DNA of 64,000 nucleotides from NCBI RefSeq assembly GCF_003732705.1, contig NZ_MOBR01000002.1:124001-188000 (forward strand), read 5' to 3'. Positions 28,172-39,566 of this stretch are shown here, piece after piece (position 1 is the first letter of the stretch; every line of letters starts with the position of its first letter). The position numbers and the translations under genes are program-made. The notes below the pieces were generated by a model. The model saw only the letters and a program-made list of their open reading frames with translations. It was not told where the DNA came from and searched no databases. Source of the stretch: Pseudomonas frederiksbergensis. GTDB taxonomy: Bacteria > Pseudomonadota > Gammaproteobacteria > Pseudomonadales > Pseudomonadaceae.

Positions 28172-28733
28172 TTAGCGACCTCCATCGTGGCCGGTTGTGT
28201 CTGACGAACGGTCAGCTGGAAAACGTTGGCCTGGTCCAACTGACCGGCGGTCGTCGCCTTGACCTCAGTCAGGCTCGGCGCGTCGAACCAGTCCGAGGCA
28301 TCGAGATTACGCATCAGCTCCGACACCTTGTTGTTCGACTCGGCTGCGCCAGTGATCGCCAACGTCTTGCCCTGCATTTTCACTTCAGTGAAATACACCC
28401 CGTCCGGCAGGGTACGCGCCAATTGATCAAAAATTCGCCCGCTGATCTGCCGGTTGCCTTGCAGGTCCTGGATGATGCGCATGCGCTCCACCAGTTGCTG
28501 GCGCCGAGCCTTGAGGTCGCTGATTTGCTTGATGCGCTCGTCGACGACGGCAATCTGTTTGCCAAGGTACTCGTTGCGGGCCGCCTGCTGGTTGATGACG
28601 TTGCCAATGACCTGATCGGCAATCAGGACCAGGCCCACCGAGCCGACCAGCACACCCACCAACACCAATAGAAAGCGCTTGCGACGCTCTTCGCGCAGTT
28701 CTTCACGCCAGGGTAAAAGGTTGATCCGTGCCA

Positions 28734-28734
<1 letters not shown>
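28168..28734 (-). CDS. pilN: Type IV pilus alignment protein PilN
   Basis: This 188-residue protein begins MARINLLPWREE, the conserved INLLPWR motif that binds PilM in the cytoplasm. A transmembrane helix (about 21-43), a coiled coil and a periplasmic domain follow. Its start shares one base with the pilM stop (TGATG). Confidence 0.95.
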
Positions 28735-29825
<1,091 letters not shown>

Positions 29826-30013
29826 TTACGGACTCTGTAATGTGCATTGCGTTCAATCGTTGCGTCTTGACAGAAGCGCAAATGACGCCCACCACGGAAA
29901 AATGCTTATAATGCCCAGCGTTTTTTTCCGCTTTTACTGCCAGCGCGGGTCGTTCTCTGTGTAGTCGAGACCCTGACGCCAAATTCATTCTTTGCCCTGG
30001 ATGTTCAAACGCC

Positions 30014-32458
30014 TTGATTCGTCTGCTGAAATTTTTCGGTTGGTCCATCGTCGCCGTTTTCTGCGGACTGCTTTTAGGTCTCAGTGGCGCCTATCTTTAC
30101 CTTAGTCCGGGTTTGCCGTCCGTGGAGGCGCTGAGAAGCATTCAGTTGCAGATTCCTCTACGGGTATACAGCAGCGATAACAAGTTGATTGCAGAATTCG
30201 GCGAAATGCGCCGCACTCCGATCCGGTTCGCCGACATTCCCCCCAATTTCATCAATGCGTTACTAAGTGCTGAAGACGACAATTTCGCCAACCACTATGG
30301 CGTCGACCCCAGCAGCCTGATGCGCGCCGCGACCCAACTGGTCAAAAGCGGTCACATCCAGTCCGGCGGCAGCACCATCACCATGCAAGTGGCGAAGAAC
30401 TTCTTCCTGACCAGCGAACGCAGCTTCTCGCGCAAAACCACCGAAATCCTCCTGGCCCTGCAGATCGAACGGCAGCTGACGAAGGACGAAATCCTTGAGC
30501 TGTACGTCAACAAGATCTACCTGGGCAACCGCGCCTACGGCATCGAGGCGGCGGCGCAGGTCTACTACGGCAAGTCGATTCGTGATGTGAGCCTGGCGCA
30601 GATGGCGATGATCGCCGGCCTGCCTAAAGCCCCGTCACGCTTCAACCCGTTGGCCAACCCGGCCCGTAGCAAGGAACGTCGCGACTGGATCCTGGGGCGC
30701 ATGTACAAGCTTGGGAAAATCACCGAAGCCGACTACACCACCGCAATCAACGAACCGTTGAACGCCAGCTATCACGTGCCGACCCCGGAAGTGAACGCGC
30801 CGTACATCGCCGAAATGGCCCGTGCCGAAATGGTCGGTCGCTATGGCAGTGACGCCTACACCGAAGGTTTCCGCGTCACCACCACCGTGCCGAGCAATCT
30901 GCAGGAAATGGCCAACACGGCGGTCCACGAAGGCTTGATGACCTACGACCAGCGCCACGGCTACCGCGGTCCTGAGTCGCGCCTGCCAGGCAAGACCCGC
31001 GAAGCCTGGGCCACCGAGCTGACCAAACAGCGCACCATCAGCAGCCTTGAGCCGGCCATCGTCACCCAGGTCGACAAGAACGGCGTGCAAGTGATGACTC
31101 GTACCGGCGACGAACACGTCAGCTGGGACAGCATGAAGTGGGCGCGGCCATTCCTGAACACCAACAGCATGGGCGCCAATCCGAAGCAGCCGTCGGACGT
31201 GGCCCAGGTCGGTGACCTGATTCGCGTACAACGCCAGCCGGACAACTCGCTGAAGTTCAGCCAGATTCCGCAGGCCCAGGGCGCATTGGTGTCCCTGGAT
31301 CCGCAGAACGGTGCGATTCGCTCGCTGGTCGGCGGTTTCGCCTTCGAGCAGAGCAACTACAACCGCGCCTTGCAGGCCAAACGTCAGCCGGGTTCGAGCT
31401 TCAAACCGTTCGTCTACAGCGCCGCCCTGGATAACGGTTATACCGCCGCCACTTTGGTGAACGACGCGCCGATCGTGTTTGTCGACGAGTACCTGGACAA
31501 GGTCTGGCGTCCGAAGAACGACACCAACACCTTCCTCGGCCCGATCCGCCTGCGCGAAGGTCTGTACAAGTCGCGCAACCTGGTATCGATCCGACTGGTG
31601 CAGGCGCTGGGCGTTGATCGCACCATCGACTACATCAGCAAATTCGGCTTCAACAAGCAGGACCTGCCGCGCAACCTGTCCCTGGCCTTGGGCACCGCGA
31701 CCCTGACGCCAATGGAAATCGCCACCGGCTGGAGCACGTTCGCCAACGGCGGCTACAAGATCACGCCGTACATCATCGACAAGATCGAAAGCCGCAGCGG
31801 CGACACGCTGTTCGTCGCCAACCCGCCGGCCGTACCTCAGGGCGCTGCGGCGACTGCTGGCCTGGCCGCACCGGTCGCACAGCCGTTCACGGTCAACGCG
31901 ACGCCGGGCGAGGCAACCGCTGCTCCTGGCACGGTGCCGCAAACCCCGGCCTTGGCTGAACGGATTGTCGATGGGCGCACCACGTTCATCCTCAACAGCA
32001 TGTTGGAGGACGTGATCAAACTGGGTACCGGCCGCCGCGCGCTGGCCCTGGGCCGTCCCGATATCGCGGGCAAGACCGGTACCACCAACGAATCCAAGGA
32101 TGCGTGGTTCTCGGGCTATAACGCCGATTACGTGACCACCGTCTGGACCGGTTTCGACCAGCCTGAAAGCCTGGGTCGCAAGGAATTCGGCGGCACCGTC
32201 GCCCTGCCGATCTGGATGAACTACATGGGCGCCGCGCTTAAAGGCAAGCCGCCGCATACGCAAGCGGAGCCGGAAGGCATCCTGAGCCTGCGGGTTGACC
32301 CGGTGAGTGGCCGTGCAGCCACGCCAAGCACGCCTGGGGCCTACTTCGAGCTGTTCAAGGCCGAAGACACGCCGCCATCGGTGAACGAGCTGGGCAACGG
32401 CACAGCGCCGGGCAGCCCGTTGCCGGCGGACGAAGCGGCACCGATCGATTTGTTCTAG
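30014..32458 (+). CDS. mrcA: Penicillin-binding protein 1A (bifunctional)
   Basis: This 814-residue class A PBP (also called ponA) has an N-terminal transmembrane anchor (about 10-30). The GT51 glycosyltransferase has catalytic E87 in EDDNFANHYG and GGSTITMQVAKN. An OB-like insert follows. The transpeptidase has S461 in the SSFK motif, an SRN motif (KSRNL), and K687-T-G. It polymerises and cross-links peptidoglycan. The start is TTG with a poor Shine-Dalgarno; no in-frame ATG lies close upstream, so the exact start is uncertain. A Pro/Ala-rich low-complexity stretch (around 610-650) separates late transpeptidase segments. Confidence 0.95.
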   Translation: MIRLLKFFGWSIVAVFCGLLLGLSGAYLYLSPGLPSVEALRSIQLQIPLRVYSSDNKLIAEFGEMRRTPIRFADIPPNFINALLSAEDDNFANHYGVDPSSLMRAATQLVKSGHIQSGGSTITMQVAKNFFLTSERSFSRKTTEILLALQIERQLTKDEILELYVNKIYLGNRAYGIEAAAQVYYGKSIRDVSLAQMAMIAGLPKAPSRFNPLANPARSKERRDWILGRMYKLGKITEADYTTAINEPLNASYHVPTPEVNAPYIAEMARAEMVGRYGSDAYTEGFRVTTTVPSNLQEMANTAVHEGLMTYDQRHGYRGPESRLPGKTREAWATELTKQRTISSLEPAIVTQVDKNGVQVMTRTGDEHVSWDSMKWARPFLNTNSMGANPKQPSDVAQVGDLIRVQRQPDNSLKFSQIPQAQGALVSLDPQNGAIRSLVGGFAFEQSNYNRALQAKRQPGSSFKPFVYSAALDNGYTAATLVNDAPIVFVDEYLDKVWRPKNDTNTFLGPIRLREGLYKSRNLVSIRLVQALGVDRTIDYISKFGFNKQDLPRNLSLALGTATLTPMEIATGWSTFANGGYKITPYIIDKIESRSGDTLFVANPPAVPQGAAATAGLAAPVAQPFTVNATPGEATAAPGTVPQTPALAERIVDGRTTFILNSMLEDVIKLGTGRRALALGRPDIAGKTGTTNESKDAWFSGYNADYVTTVWTGFDQPESLGRKEFGGTVALPIWMNYMGAALKGKPPHTQAEPEGILSLRVDPVSGRAATPSTPGAYFELFKAEDTPPSVNELGNGTAPGSPLPADEAAPIDLF

Positions 32459-32463
32459 AGAAA

Positions 32464-32553
32464 CAGCTACAAGCGGCAAGCTTTAAGCGGCAAGAAGAAG
32501 CAAGAACCATGCGCGCTGCTTTTAACTTGCAGCTTGTAGCTTGCCACTTGAAG
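32464..32553. repeat. AAGCT/CAAGC-type palindromic repeat after mrcA
   Basis: The arms CAGCTACAAGCGGCAAGC and GCAGCTTGTAGCTTGCC face each other across about 50 bp. It starts 5 bp after the mrcA stop and directly precedes the bidirectional terminator. Same family as 16654, 42323 and 53407. Confidence 0.7.
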
Positions 32554-32594
32554 CCCATAAAAAAACCCAGCACTTGGCTGGGTTTTTTTATGGG
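32554..32594. terminator. Bidirectional terminator between mrcA and maeB
   Basis: A perfect 17-bp stem (32554-32570 with 32578-32594) around a 7-nt loop contains CCCAG/CTGGG flanked by A7/T7, so it has a T-run in both directions. It lies between two convergent genes and ends 8 bp before the maeB stop. Confidence 0.92.
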
Positions 32595-32602
32595 CGCTGC
32601 TC

Positions 32603-33871
32603 TTATCCGTTGAACACATCATCCACGCTTTTCAGCGGGTAGTTCTTCGGATACGGCAGGGTCGCTACACCGGTCTCGATAGCGGCTTTAGCCACGGCAT
32701 CGGAGATCACGGTGATCAGGCGGGCATCCATTGGTTTCGGGATGATGTACTCACGACCGAATTCCAGTTTGATACCGCCGTAGGCGTCGCACACTTCCTG
32801 AGGAACCGGCAGCTTGGCCAGTTCACGCAGGGCGTTGGCAGCGGCCACTTTCATTTCTTCGTTGATGCGCTTGGCGCGAACGTCCAAGGCACCGCGGAAG
32901 ATGAACGGGAAGCCCAGTACGTTGTTGACCTGGTTCGGGTAGTCCGAACGGCCGGTGGCCATGATCACGTCGTCACGGGTGGCGTGAGCCAGTTCCGGGG
33001 CGATTTCCGGATCCGGGTTCGAGCATGCGAACACGATCGGGTTGGCCGCCATGGACTTCAGGCCTTCAGCGCTCAGCAGGTTCGGGCCGGACAGGCCGAC
33101 GAACACGTCAGCACCGGTCAGGGCGTCAGCCAGGGTGCGCTTGTCGGTCGCGTGAGCGAAGACAGCCTTGTACTGGTTCAGGTCGTCACGGCCGGAGTGG
33201 ATCACACCGGTACGGTCAACCATGAAGATGTTTTCGATGTTGGCGCCCATGCTCACCAGCAATTTCATGCAGGAGATAGCGGCCGCACCGGCGCCCAGGC
33301 AGACGATCTTGGCGTCAGCCAGGGTTTTGCCAGCGATTTCCAGGGCGTTGATCATGCCGGCGGCGGTAACGATCGCGGTGCCGTGCTGGTCATCGTGGAA
33401 CACCGGAATGTCGCATTGCTCGATCAGAGCACGTTCGATCTCAAAGCACTCAGGTGCCTTGATGTCTTCCAGGTTGATGCCACCGAAAGTGATGGAGATG
33501 CGCTTAACGGTGTCGATGAAGGCTTGCGGGCTTTCGGAGTCGACTTCGATGTCGAAAACGTCGATGCCGGCGAAGCGCTTGAACAGCACGCCTTTACCTT
33601 CCATCACTGGCTTGGAAGCCAATGGGCCGAGGTTACCCAGGCCGAGAATCGCGGTGCCATCGGAAATGACTGCAACCAGGTTGCCTTTACCGGTGTATTT
33701 GTAGGCCAGTTCAGGATCGCGGGCGATTTCGCGTACTGGTTCGGCTACGCCGGGGCTGTAGGCCAGCGACAGGTCGCGGGCGGTAGCGGTGGCCTTGGTG
33801 AGCTCGACACTCAGCTTCCCTGGACGAGGATGGGCGTGATATTCGAGAGCGGCAGTTTTCAAATCAGACAT
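32603..33871 (-). CDS. maeB: NAD(P)-dependent malic enzyme, short form
   Basis: This 422-residue enzyme decarboxylates malate to pyruvate. The ATG at 33871 ([12 protein letters not shown]) begins the conserved sequence; the open frame upstream is non-coding. It has the malic signature ([18 protein letters not shown], then [13 protein letters not shown]) and a Rossmann motif ([17 protein letters not shown]). It lacks the C-terminal phosphotransacetylase-like domain of the 759-residue E. coli MaeB. It has a 180-bp upstream gap and ends at the bidirectional terminator. Confidence 0.95.
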   Translation of the reverse strand: MSDLKTAALEYHAHPRPGKLSVELTKATATARDLSLAYSPGVAEPVREIARDPELAYKYTGKGNLVAVISDGTAILGLGNLGPLASKPVMEGKGVLFKRFAGIDVFDIEVDSESPQAFIDTVKRISITFGGINLEDIKAPECFEIERALIEQCDIPVFHDDQHGTAIVTAAGMINALEIAGKTLADAKIVCLGAGAAAISCMKLLVSMGANIENIFMVDRTGVIHSGRDDLNQYKAVFAHATDKRTLADALTGADVFVGLSGPNLLSAEGLKSMAANPIVFACSNPDPEIAPELAHATRDDVIMATGRSDYPNQVNNVLGFPFIFRGALDVRAKRINEEMKVAAANALRELAKLPVPQEVCDAYGGIKLEFGREYIIPKPMDARLITVISDAVAKAAIETGVATLPYPKNYPLKSVDDVFNG

Positions 33872-34051
33872 GTGGGCATTCCGCTTTTTACTGTTGGACA
33901 GACGGACCGCCGAGGATACGCGTGTCGCAAAGTCCCTACAAGACTGACCGGTCACCCCTGTCAAGCGCCCTGCCCTACGACTTTGGGCCAAGAGCCACGG
34001 AACACAAGGGATAGACTGTTCACAATCGACTTTAAAAATGTTTACAATTTT

Positions 34052-34855
34052 TTATCGTTGCGTGGCTTGAAGCATCGAAGGATCACTTAACGGGAGTAAC
34101 CAACGCGCCTGACCATCATTCAGTCCACCACGGCGCGAACGGTCCAGCACCCAGCCGCGCGCCTCGATCTGCTTGCCCTTCAGCCGCTCGAGCGCGGCGA
34201 CATCGAACCGGCCGAGCAAATTGGGTGCAACGCGCAATACAACCGAATCCTGCAACTCGATCCAAACCCCGCCACGATTGCGCTGAACCTTGCTCACATG
34301 ACCGCTGATCAGCGCAAAACCGGAGGCCTTGATCTGCTCCGCTTTCAGTACAGGCGACTGCCGCCACAGTCCGAGACTGGCCTGTCGAGCCGTGCGCTCC
34401 GCCGCTTGCTGGCAACTCACCAAATCGACATTCGGCGCGACCGCCACTTGAAAACCGAGGCCTTCGGCGAGCATCTGCGCTTCGAGGTTGGCGCCATTGG
34501 CGCTAAAGACATGGGCCAAGGTACGGCCATAGCGATCCTTAGCCTCTTTACCGGGCAATAAACCAACCCGGCCATTGCTGGCAGCCACCAGCGCTTCGAG
34601 GCGTTTGCGCGCCGCGACAGCGAACGGCTCGTCGGAGCGACCCTGTCGGCCAAGTTCCGGGGTGTTCAAGCCGATCATGCGCACACTGCGACCATCGCTC
34701 AGGCGCAAGGTGTCGCCGTCCACCACGCGCTGCACGGCAACAGGCGTCAAACCGCTCGGAGCCGGGCAGAAGGCCTGGGCGCCTGGAAGCCAAATCGCAG
34801 ACACAAAAAAGGCGCCCGCAAGGGACGCCTTTTTCAACAGCGAGGAAAAGCCCAT
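34052..34855 (-). CDS. Secreted thermonuclease-family protein (staphylococcal nuclease fold)
   Basis: The ATG at 34855 follows GAGAGG by four bases and opens a clear signal peptide (cleavage near GAQA); a TTG four codons earlier lacks a site. The 267-residue product has an SNase domain (about 39-160) with DGDTLRL, VRMIGLNTPELG (catalytic Arg/Glu region) and DRYGRTLAHVF, which includes the second conserved Arg. The C-terminal 100 residues look like a beta-rich OB-type add-on. It probably degrades nucleic acids in the periplasm or outside the cell. It is 14 bp downstream of rpmE, and the rpmE terminator falls within its signal-peptide codons. Confidence 0.88.
   Translation of the reverse strand: MGFSSLLKKASLAGAFFVSAIWLPGAQAFCPAPSGLTPVAVQRVVDGDTLRLSDGRSVRMIGLNTPELGRQGRSDEPFAVAARKRLEALVAASNGRVGLLPGKEAKDRYGRTLAHVFSANGANLEAQMLAEGLGFQVAVAPNVDLVSCQQAAERTARQASLGLWRQSPVLKAEQIKASGFALISGHVSKVQRNRGGVWIELQDSVVLRVAPNLLGRFDVAALERLKGKQIEARGWVLDRSRRGGLNDGQARWLLPLSDPSMLQATQR
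34805..34834 (-). terminator. Intragenic rho-independent terminator of rpmE
   Basis: On the minus strand, AAAAAGGCGTCC, a 5-nt loop, then GGGCGCCTTTTTT form a stem with one G-U pair and a terminal T-run. The corresponding plus-strand stem has a C-A mismatch, so the structure is oriented for rpmE transcription. It lies about 36 bp beyond the rpmE stop and inside codons 8-17 of the nuclease gene. Confidence 0.65.
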
Positions 34856-34869
34856 AGGGCCTCTCAACC

Positions 34870-35097
34870 TTACTCTGCAGCAGCAGGCTTTTTGCCAAAA
34901 GCACCGAAACGGTCTGCGAAGCGCTGTACACGGCCGCCAGTATCCAGAGTCTTCTGCTTACCGGTGTAGAACGGGTGGCACTCGTTGCATACGTCAGTAC
35001 CCAGTGGCTTGCACAGGTTCGAACGAGTTTCGAACTTGTTGCCGCAGCTGCAAGTTACTGCAATGGTTTCGTACGCTGGATGGATATCGGCTTTCAT
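34870..35097 (-). CDS. rpmE: 50S ribosomal protein L31 (zinc form)
   Basis: This 75-residue protein begins [20 protein letters not shown] and has the four zinc-binding cysteines (CSC, then C in NLC, then CNEC). This marks the zinc-containing C+ type, as opposed to the zinc-free paralogue induced under zinc starvation. A GAGGAA site lies upstream. It ends 14 bp before the nuclease ATG. Confidence 0.98.
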   Translation of the reverse strand: MKADIHPAYETIAVTCSCGNKFETRSNLCKPLGTDVCNECHPFYTGKQKTLDTGGRVQRFADRFGAFGKKPAAAE

Positions 35098-35244
35098 GGT
35101 GTATTCCTCAGGCTAGCGTGCCGCCACTCAACACTATTGTTGAATACCGCACGTAATTAGGCCGCGGATTCTACCAGACAATCCTGATCACGCAAGCTGT
35201 CGCTTACACCGGTCGTCTGCTAGGCTCCCGACCAAATCGCCACC

Positions 35245-35338
35245 CCTGTGGGAGCGAGCCTGCTCGCGAAAGCGTTGTGTCAGACGGCATGAATGCTGAC
35301 TGACACTCCCTCTTCGCGAGCAGGCTCGCTCCCACAGG
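35245..35338. repeat. REPIN, GAGCGAGCCTGCTCGCG class
   Basis: CCTGTGGGAGCGAGCCTGCT and its complement at the right end form an inverted pair of REP units about 94 bp across. It lies between divergently transcribed rpmE and priA, the only one of six REPINs here not placed just after a stop codon. The same class occurs at 48192. Confidence 0.85.
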
Positions 35339-35382
35339 TCGTAGCACTGCTGTTAATTTTTCGCTGATTGAGATCCCCCCGC

Positions 35383-37602
35383 GTGCCCGACGCCATTTTG
35401 CGCCTCGCCCTGCCTTCGCCTCTGCGTCGCCTGTTCGATTACCGTGCCCCGGCCGGGGTCCTGCGCGCCCAGTTGCAGCCGGGCATGCGCCTGCGGGTGC
35501 CGTTCGGCCGACGGGAAATGATCGGGATTCTGGTGGAGGTCACCGACACCAGCGAAGTCCCGGTCGAAAAGCTCAAACCGGCGATTGCCCTGCTCGATGC
35601 CACGCCACCGCTGCCGCCGGCACTGTTCAAGCTGTGCCTGTGGACGTCCCAGTATTACCAGCACAGCCTCGGCGACACCTTGAGCTGGGCGCTGCCGGTG
35701 TTGCTGCGTCAGGGTGAACTGGCCGAACCGCGCCAGGAACGCTTCTGGTCTGCCGCCCCCGGCGCCAGCCTGGATGATCCGCGTATCGCCCGCGCCCCGC
35801 GCCAGCGTGAAGCCCTGGCGACCCTGGCCCAGCACCCCCACGGCGTCGCCCATCAGTTGCTGAGCAAACTGATGCTGAGCAAGGACAGCCTCGACCTGTT
35901 GCTGGCCAAAGACCTGGTGCAAGTGGAAGTTCGCAAGCACGCCCCCGGCGCCCGCCACGAACATTGGCTGGCGCAACCGGAGTTGCCGCTTAACCCGGAG
36001 CAACGCGCCGCTTATGAAGCGATCCGCGCCGGGTTCGACAGTTATCACGCGTTCCTGCTGGCCGGCGTCACCGGCAGTGGCAAGACCGAAGTCTATTTGC
36101 AGCTGATCCGCGAAACTCTTGAAGCCGGCAAACAGGCGCTGGTGCTGATCCCGGAGATCAACCTCGGCCCGCAGACCCTGGCGCGCTTCGAGCAGCGCTT
36201 TAATGCACGCATCGCGTTGATCCACTCGGCGGTCAATGATCGCGAACGCCTGGAAGCCTGGCTCGCCGCCCGGGACGGCGACGCCGACATTATTATCGGC
36301 ACCCGCTCTGCGCTGTTCACGCCGATGAAGAACCCCGGCCTGATCATCATCGACGAAGAGCACGACGGCTCTTATAAGCAGCAGGAAGGTTTGCGCTATC
36401 ACGCTCGCGACCTGGCTCTGGTCCGCGCGCGGCAGGAAAACATCCCGATCGTCCTCGGTTCCGCCACGCCTTCGCTGGAAAGCCTGCACAACGCCTACAC
36501 CGGCCGTTACGGCCTCCTACGCCTGAACGAGCGCGCCGGGGGTGCCAAGCAGCCGCGTTTCCTGCGTCTGGATGTGAAAAGTCGCCCACTGGACAGCGGC
36601 ATTTCCGGGCCGATGCAGCAAGCCATCGGCCAGACCCTGGCTGCCGGTCAGCAGGTTCTGGTCTTCCTCAACCGCCGTGGCTTTGCGCCGACCCTGCTCT
36701 GCCACGATTGCGGCTGGATGTCCGAATGCCAGCGCTGCGATGCGCGGATGACCGTGCATCAGCGCTCCGGCGAACTGCGCTGTCACCATTGCGGTTATGT
36801 CGAGCGCGTGCCCCGGCACTGCCCGAAATGCGGCAAGGTCGATCTGCGGCCCGTGGGCGCGGGCACCGAGCGCGCCGAGGAACGGTTGGCGATTCTGTTC
36901 CCGGATGTGCCGGTGCTACGGGTCGATCGCGACAGCACCTCGCGCAAGGACGCGATGAATCAGCTGTTTGCGACGATCCAGAAAGGCCAGCCGTGCATTC
37001 TGGTCGGCACGCAAATGCTTGCCAAAGGGCACCATTTTCCACGGGTGACGCTGGTGTCGATCCTCGATGCCGACGGCGGGCTGTTCTCCGGAGACTTCCG
37101 CGCCAGCGAACGCATGGCGCAGCTGATCGTTCAGGTCGCCGGCCGCGCGGGCCGGGCTGAAGAGCCGGGCCGAGTGATCATTCAGACCCACTTGGCCGAC
37201 CATCCGCTGTTGGTGCAACTCACCGAGCAGGGCTATTTCGCCTTCGCCGAGCAAGCCTTGAGCGAACGCCGCGCCGCCGGCCTGCCGCCGTTTGCGCACC
37301 TGGCGCTGCTGCGGGCCGAAGCGCACAAACCGGGTCAGGCCGAAGGTTTTCTCGATGAGGCCTGCAGCGAGGCGGAACGATTGCTGGCCGAGCAGAATCT
37401 GACCGGTATCGAGTTGCTCGGGCCGGTCCCGGCACCAATGGAGCGTCGGGCCGGGCGCTATCGGGCGCAGTTGTTGTTGCAGGCCACGGCGCGGGCGCCT
37501 TTACATCGTTTATTGAGCAGTTGGCTGCTGATTCTGGAACAAATGCCAAGTGGGCGGGCGGTGCGCTGGTCTTTGGATGTTGATCCCGTCGATTTGTATT
37601 GA
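35383..37602 (+). CDS. priA: Primosomal protein N' (replication restart helicase PriA)
   Basis: I chose the GTG at 35383 (MPDAILRLALPSP), giving 739 aa; the TTG five codons upstream is less likely. The protein has an N-terminal 3'-OH-binding domain, a helicase core with Walker A GVTGSGKTEVYL and Walker B IIIDEEHDGSYKQ, and a zinc module with eight cysteines (CHDCGWMSECQRC, then CHHCGY, then CPKCGK). PriA reloads the replisome at collapsed forks. REPINs lie on both sides. Confidence 0.96.
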   Translation: MPDAILRLALPSPLRRLFDYRAPAGVLRAQLQPGMRLRVPFGRREMIGILVEVTDTSEVPVEKLKPAIALLDATPPLPPALFKLCLWTSQYYQHSLGDTLSWALPVLLRQGELAEPRQERFWSAAPGASLDDPRIARAPRQREALATLAQHPHGVAHQLLSKLMLSKDSLDLLLAKDLVQVEVRKHAPGARHEHWLAQPELPLNPEQRAAYEAIRAGFDSYHAFLLAGVTGSGKTEVYLQLIRETLEAGKQALVLIPEINLGPQTLARFEQRFNARIALIHSAVNDRERLEAWLAARDGDADIIIGTRSALFTPMKNPGLIIIDEEHDGSYKQQEGLRYHARDLALVRARQENIPIVLGSATPSLESLHNAYTGRYGLLRLNERAGGAKQPRFLRLDVKSRPLDSGISGPMQQAIGQTLAAGQQVLVFLNRRGFAPTLLCHDCGWMSECQRCDARMTVHQRSGELRCHHCGYVERVPRHCPKCGKVDLRPVGAGTERAEERLAILFPDVPVLRVDRDSTSRKDAMNQLFATIQKGQPCILVGTQMLAKGHHFPRVTLVSILDADGGLFSGDFRASERMAQLIVQVAGRAGRAEEPGRVIIQTHLADHPLLVQLTEQGYFAFAEQALSERRAAGLPPFAHLALLRAEAHKPGQAEGFLDEACSEAERLLAEQNLTGIELLGPVPAPMERRAGRYRAQLLLQATARAPLHRLLSSWLLILEQMPSGRAVRWSLDVDPVDLY

Positions 37603-37618
37603 ATTTGAGATTGCCACC

Positions 37619-37692
37619 GCGTGTAGGAGCAAGGCTTGCCCGCGATAGCGCCCTACAAATCGCCATCGCGGGCAAGCCTTGCTCCTACACGC
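37619..37692. repeat. REPIN, GAGCAAGGCTTGCCCGCG class
   Basis: GCGTGTAGGAGCAAGGCTTG and its complement face each other across a short loop. The unit begins 16 bp after the priA stop and is shorter (74 bp) than the others. Confidence 0.85.
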
Positions 37693-37828
37693 GATGGCGG
37701 TCTAATTGTCACCACATACCCCTAACCTGCCCGCTATAGTTGGCAAGCACGTCCATGCCACGGATAATGCCCAGTTTTTCCACTAGCGCATCCAGGCGCC
37801 GCCGCGCTTGCGGTCGAAAGAGAACACC

Positions 37829-39565
37829 ATGAAAGACACCATTCGCCAGCTGATCCAACAAGCCATCACCCAACTCGTCAACGAAGGTGTGTTGCCTGAA
37901 GGCCTGTCGCCGGCGATCCAGGTGGAAAACTCCCGGGACAAGAAGAACGGCGACTTCGCCAGCAACATTGCGATGATGCTGGCCAAACCGGCGGGCATGA
38001 AGCCCCGCGACCTGGCGGAAAAAATCATCGCCGCCCTGCCCGCCGACGAAAACGTCACCAAGACCGAAATCGCCGGCCCAGGCTTTCTGAACTTCTTCCA
38101 GAACACCCAGGCCCTGGCCGCGCGCCTGGACGCCGCCCTGGCCGACGATCACGTCGGCGTGCGCAAGTCCGCTCCGGTGCAGCGCACCGTAGTCGACCTG
38201 TCGGCACCGAACCTGGCCAAAGAGATGCACGTCGGCCACTTGCGCTCGACCATCATTGGCGACGGCGTGGCCCGGGTGCTGGAGTTCCTCGGCGACACCG
38301 TGATCCGTCAGAACCACGTCGGCGACTGGGGCACCCAGTTCGGCATGCTGATGGCGTATCTGCAAGAAAACCCGATCACCAGCGACGAACTGTCGGACCT
38401 GGAAAACTTCTACCGCGCCGCCAAGCAACGCTTCGACGAATCCGAAGAATTCGCCGACCGTGCCCGGGGCCTGGTGGTCAAGTTGCAGGCCGGCGACGCC
38501 GAGTGCCTGGCGCTGTGGACGCGCTTCCGCGATATTTCGCTGTCCCACTGCCAGGCGATCTACGAACAACTGAACGTCAAACTGACCATGGCCGACGTGA
38601 TGGGCGAAAGCGCCTACAACGATGACTTGATCAACGTGGTCAATGACCTCAAGGCTGCTGGCCTGCTGGTCGAAAGCAATGGCGCCCAGTGCGTGTTCCT
38701 CGACGAATTCAAGAACGCCGACGGCGACCCGCTGCCAGTGATCATCGTCAAGGCTGACGGCGGCTACCTCTACGCCACCACCGACCTGGCAGCTGTGCGT
38801 TATCGCAGCGGCAAGCTGAAGGCTGATCGCGCGTTGTATTTCGTCGACCAGCGCCAGGCCCTGCACTTCCAGCAAGTGTTCCAGGTTGCGCGCCTGGCCG
38901 GTTTCGTCACCCACCCGATGGAAATGGAACACATGGGCTTCGGCACCATGAACGGCGCTGATGGCCGTCCGTTCAAGACCCGTGATGGCGGCACCGTCAA
39001 GCTGGTTGACCTGCTGAACGAAGCCAAGGACCGCGCCTACACCCTGGTGAAAGAGAAGAACCCTGAGCTGGCCGAAGACGATCTGCGCAACATCGCCAAG
39101 GTCGTGGGTATTGGCGCGGTGAAATACGCCGACCTGTCCAAGCACCGCACCAGCGACTACAGCTTCAACTTCGACCTGATGCTGAACTTCGAAGGCAACA
39201 CCGCGCCGTACCTGCTGTACGCCTACACCCGCGTGGCCGGGGTGTTCCGCAAGCTCGGCAAGGACTTCAGCGAAGTCGAAGGCCAGATCGTTCTCGAAGC
39301 ACCGCACGAACACGAGCTGGCGGCCAAACTGGCGCAGTTCGGCGAAGTGCTGAACAACGTTTCCGACAAAGGGACGCCGCACATCCTTTGCACCTACCTG
39401 TACGATGTCGCCGGCCTGTTCTCCAGCTTCTACGAGAACTGCCCGATCCTCAGCGCCGACACCCCGGCGCAAATGCAGAGCCGTCTGCGCCTCGCCGCGC
39501 TGACTGGCCGCACACTCAAGCAAGGCCTGGAACTCTTGGGTCTGGAAACTCTGGAGCGTATGTAA
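37829..39565 (+). CDS. argS: Arginyl-tRNA synthetase
   Basis: The ATG at 37829 ([11 protein letters not shown]) gives 578 residues. The N-terminal Arg-tRNA-synthetase-specific Add1 domain recognises the tRNA D-loop. The class I HIGH motif is HVGH within [13 protein letters not shown]. As usual for ArgRS there is no canonical KMSKS; the equivalent loop includes [13 protein letters not shown]. The C-terminal helical DALR anticodon-binding domain contains [15 protein letters not shown]. It is followed after 1 bp by an FtsN-like gene, the same pair as in P. aeruginosa. Confidence 0.97.
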   Translation: MKDTIRQLIQQAITQLVNEGVLPEGLSPAIQVENSRDKKNGDFASNIAMMLAKPAGMKPRDLAEKIIAALPADENVTKTEIAGPGFLNFFQNTQALAARLDAALADDHVGVRKSAPVQRTVVDLSAPNLAKEMHVGHLRSTIIGDGVARVLEFLGDTVIRQNHVGDWGTQFGMLMAYLQENPITSDELSDLENFYRAAKQRFDESEEFADRARGLVVKLQAGDAECLALWTRFRDISLSHCQAIYEQLNVKLTMADVMGESAYNDDLINVVNDLKAAGLLVESNGAQCVFLDEFKNADGDPLPVIIVKADGGYLYATTDLAAVRYRSGKLKADRALYFVDQRQALHFQQVFQVARLAGFVTHPMEMEHMGFGTMNGADGRPFKTRDGGTVKLVDLLNEAKDRAYTLVKEKNPELAEDDLRNIAKVVGIGAVKYADLSKHRTSDYSFNFDLMLNFEGNTAPYLLYAYTRVAGVFRKLGKDFSEVEGQIVLEAPHEHELAAKLAQFGEVLNNVSDKGTPHILCTYLYDVAGLFSSFYENCPILSADTPAQMQSRLRLAALTGRTLKQGLELLGLETLERM

Positions 39566-39566
39566 G

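Noticed and set aside
29867..29912. TTGACA (29867) with TATAAT (29907) as a promoter for mrcA
   Set aside because: The two boxes are about 34 bp apart, twice the workable spacing. TATAAT alone may be a -10 box, but no good -35 stands at the right distance.
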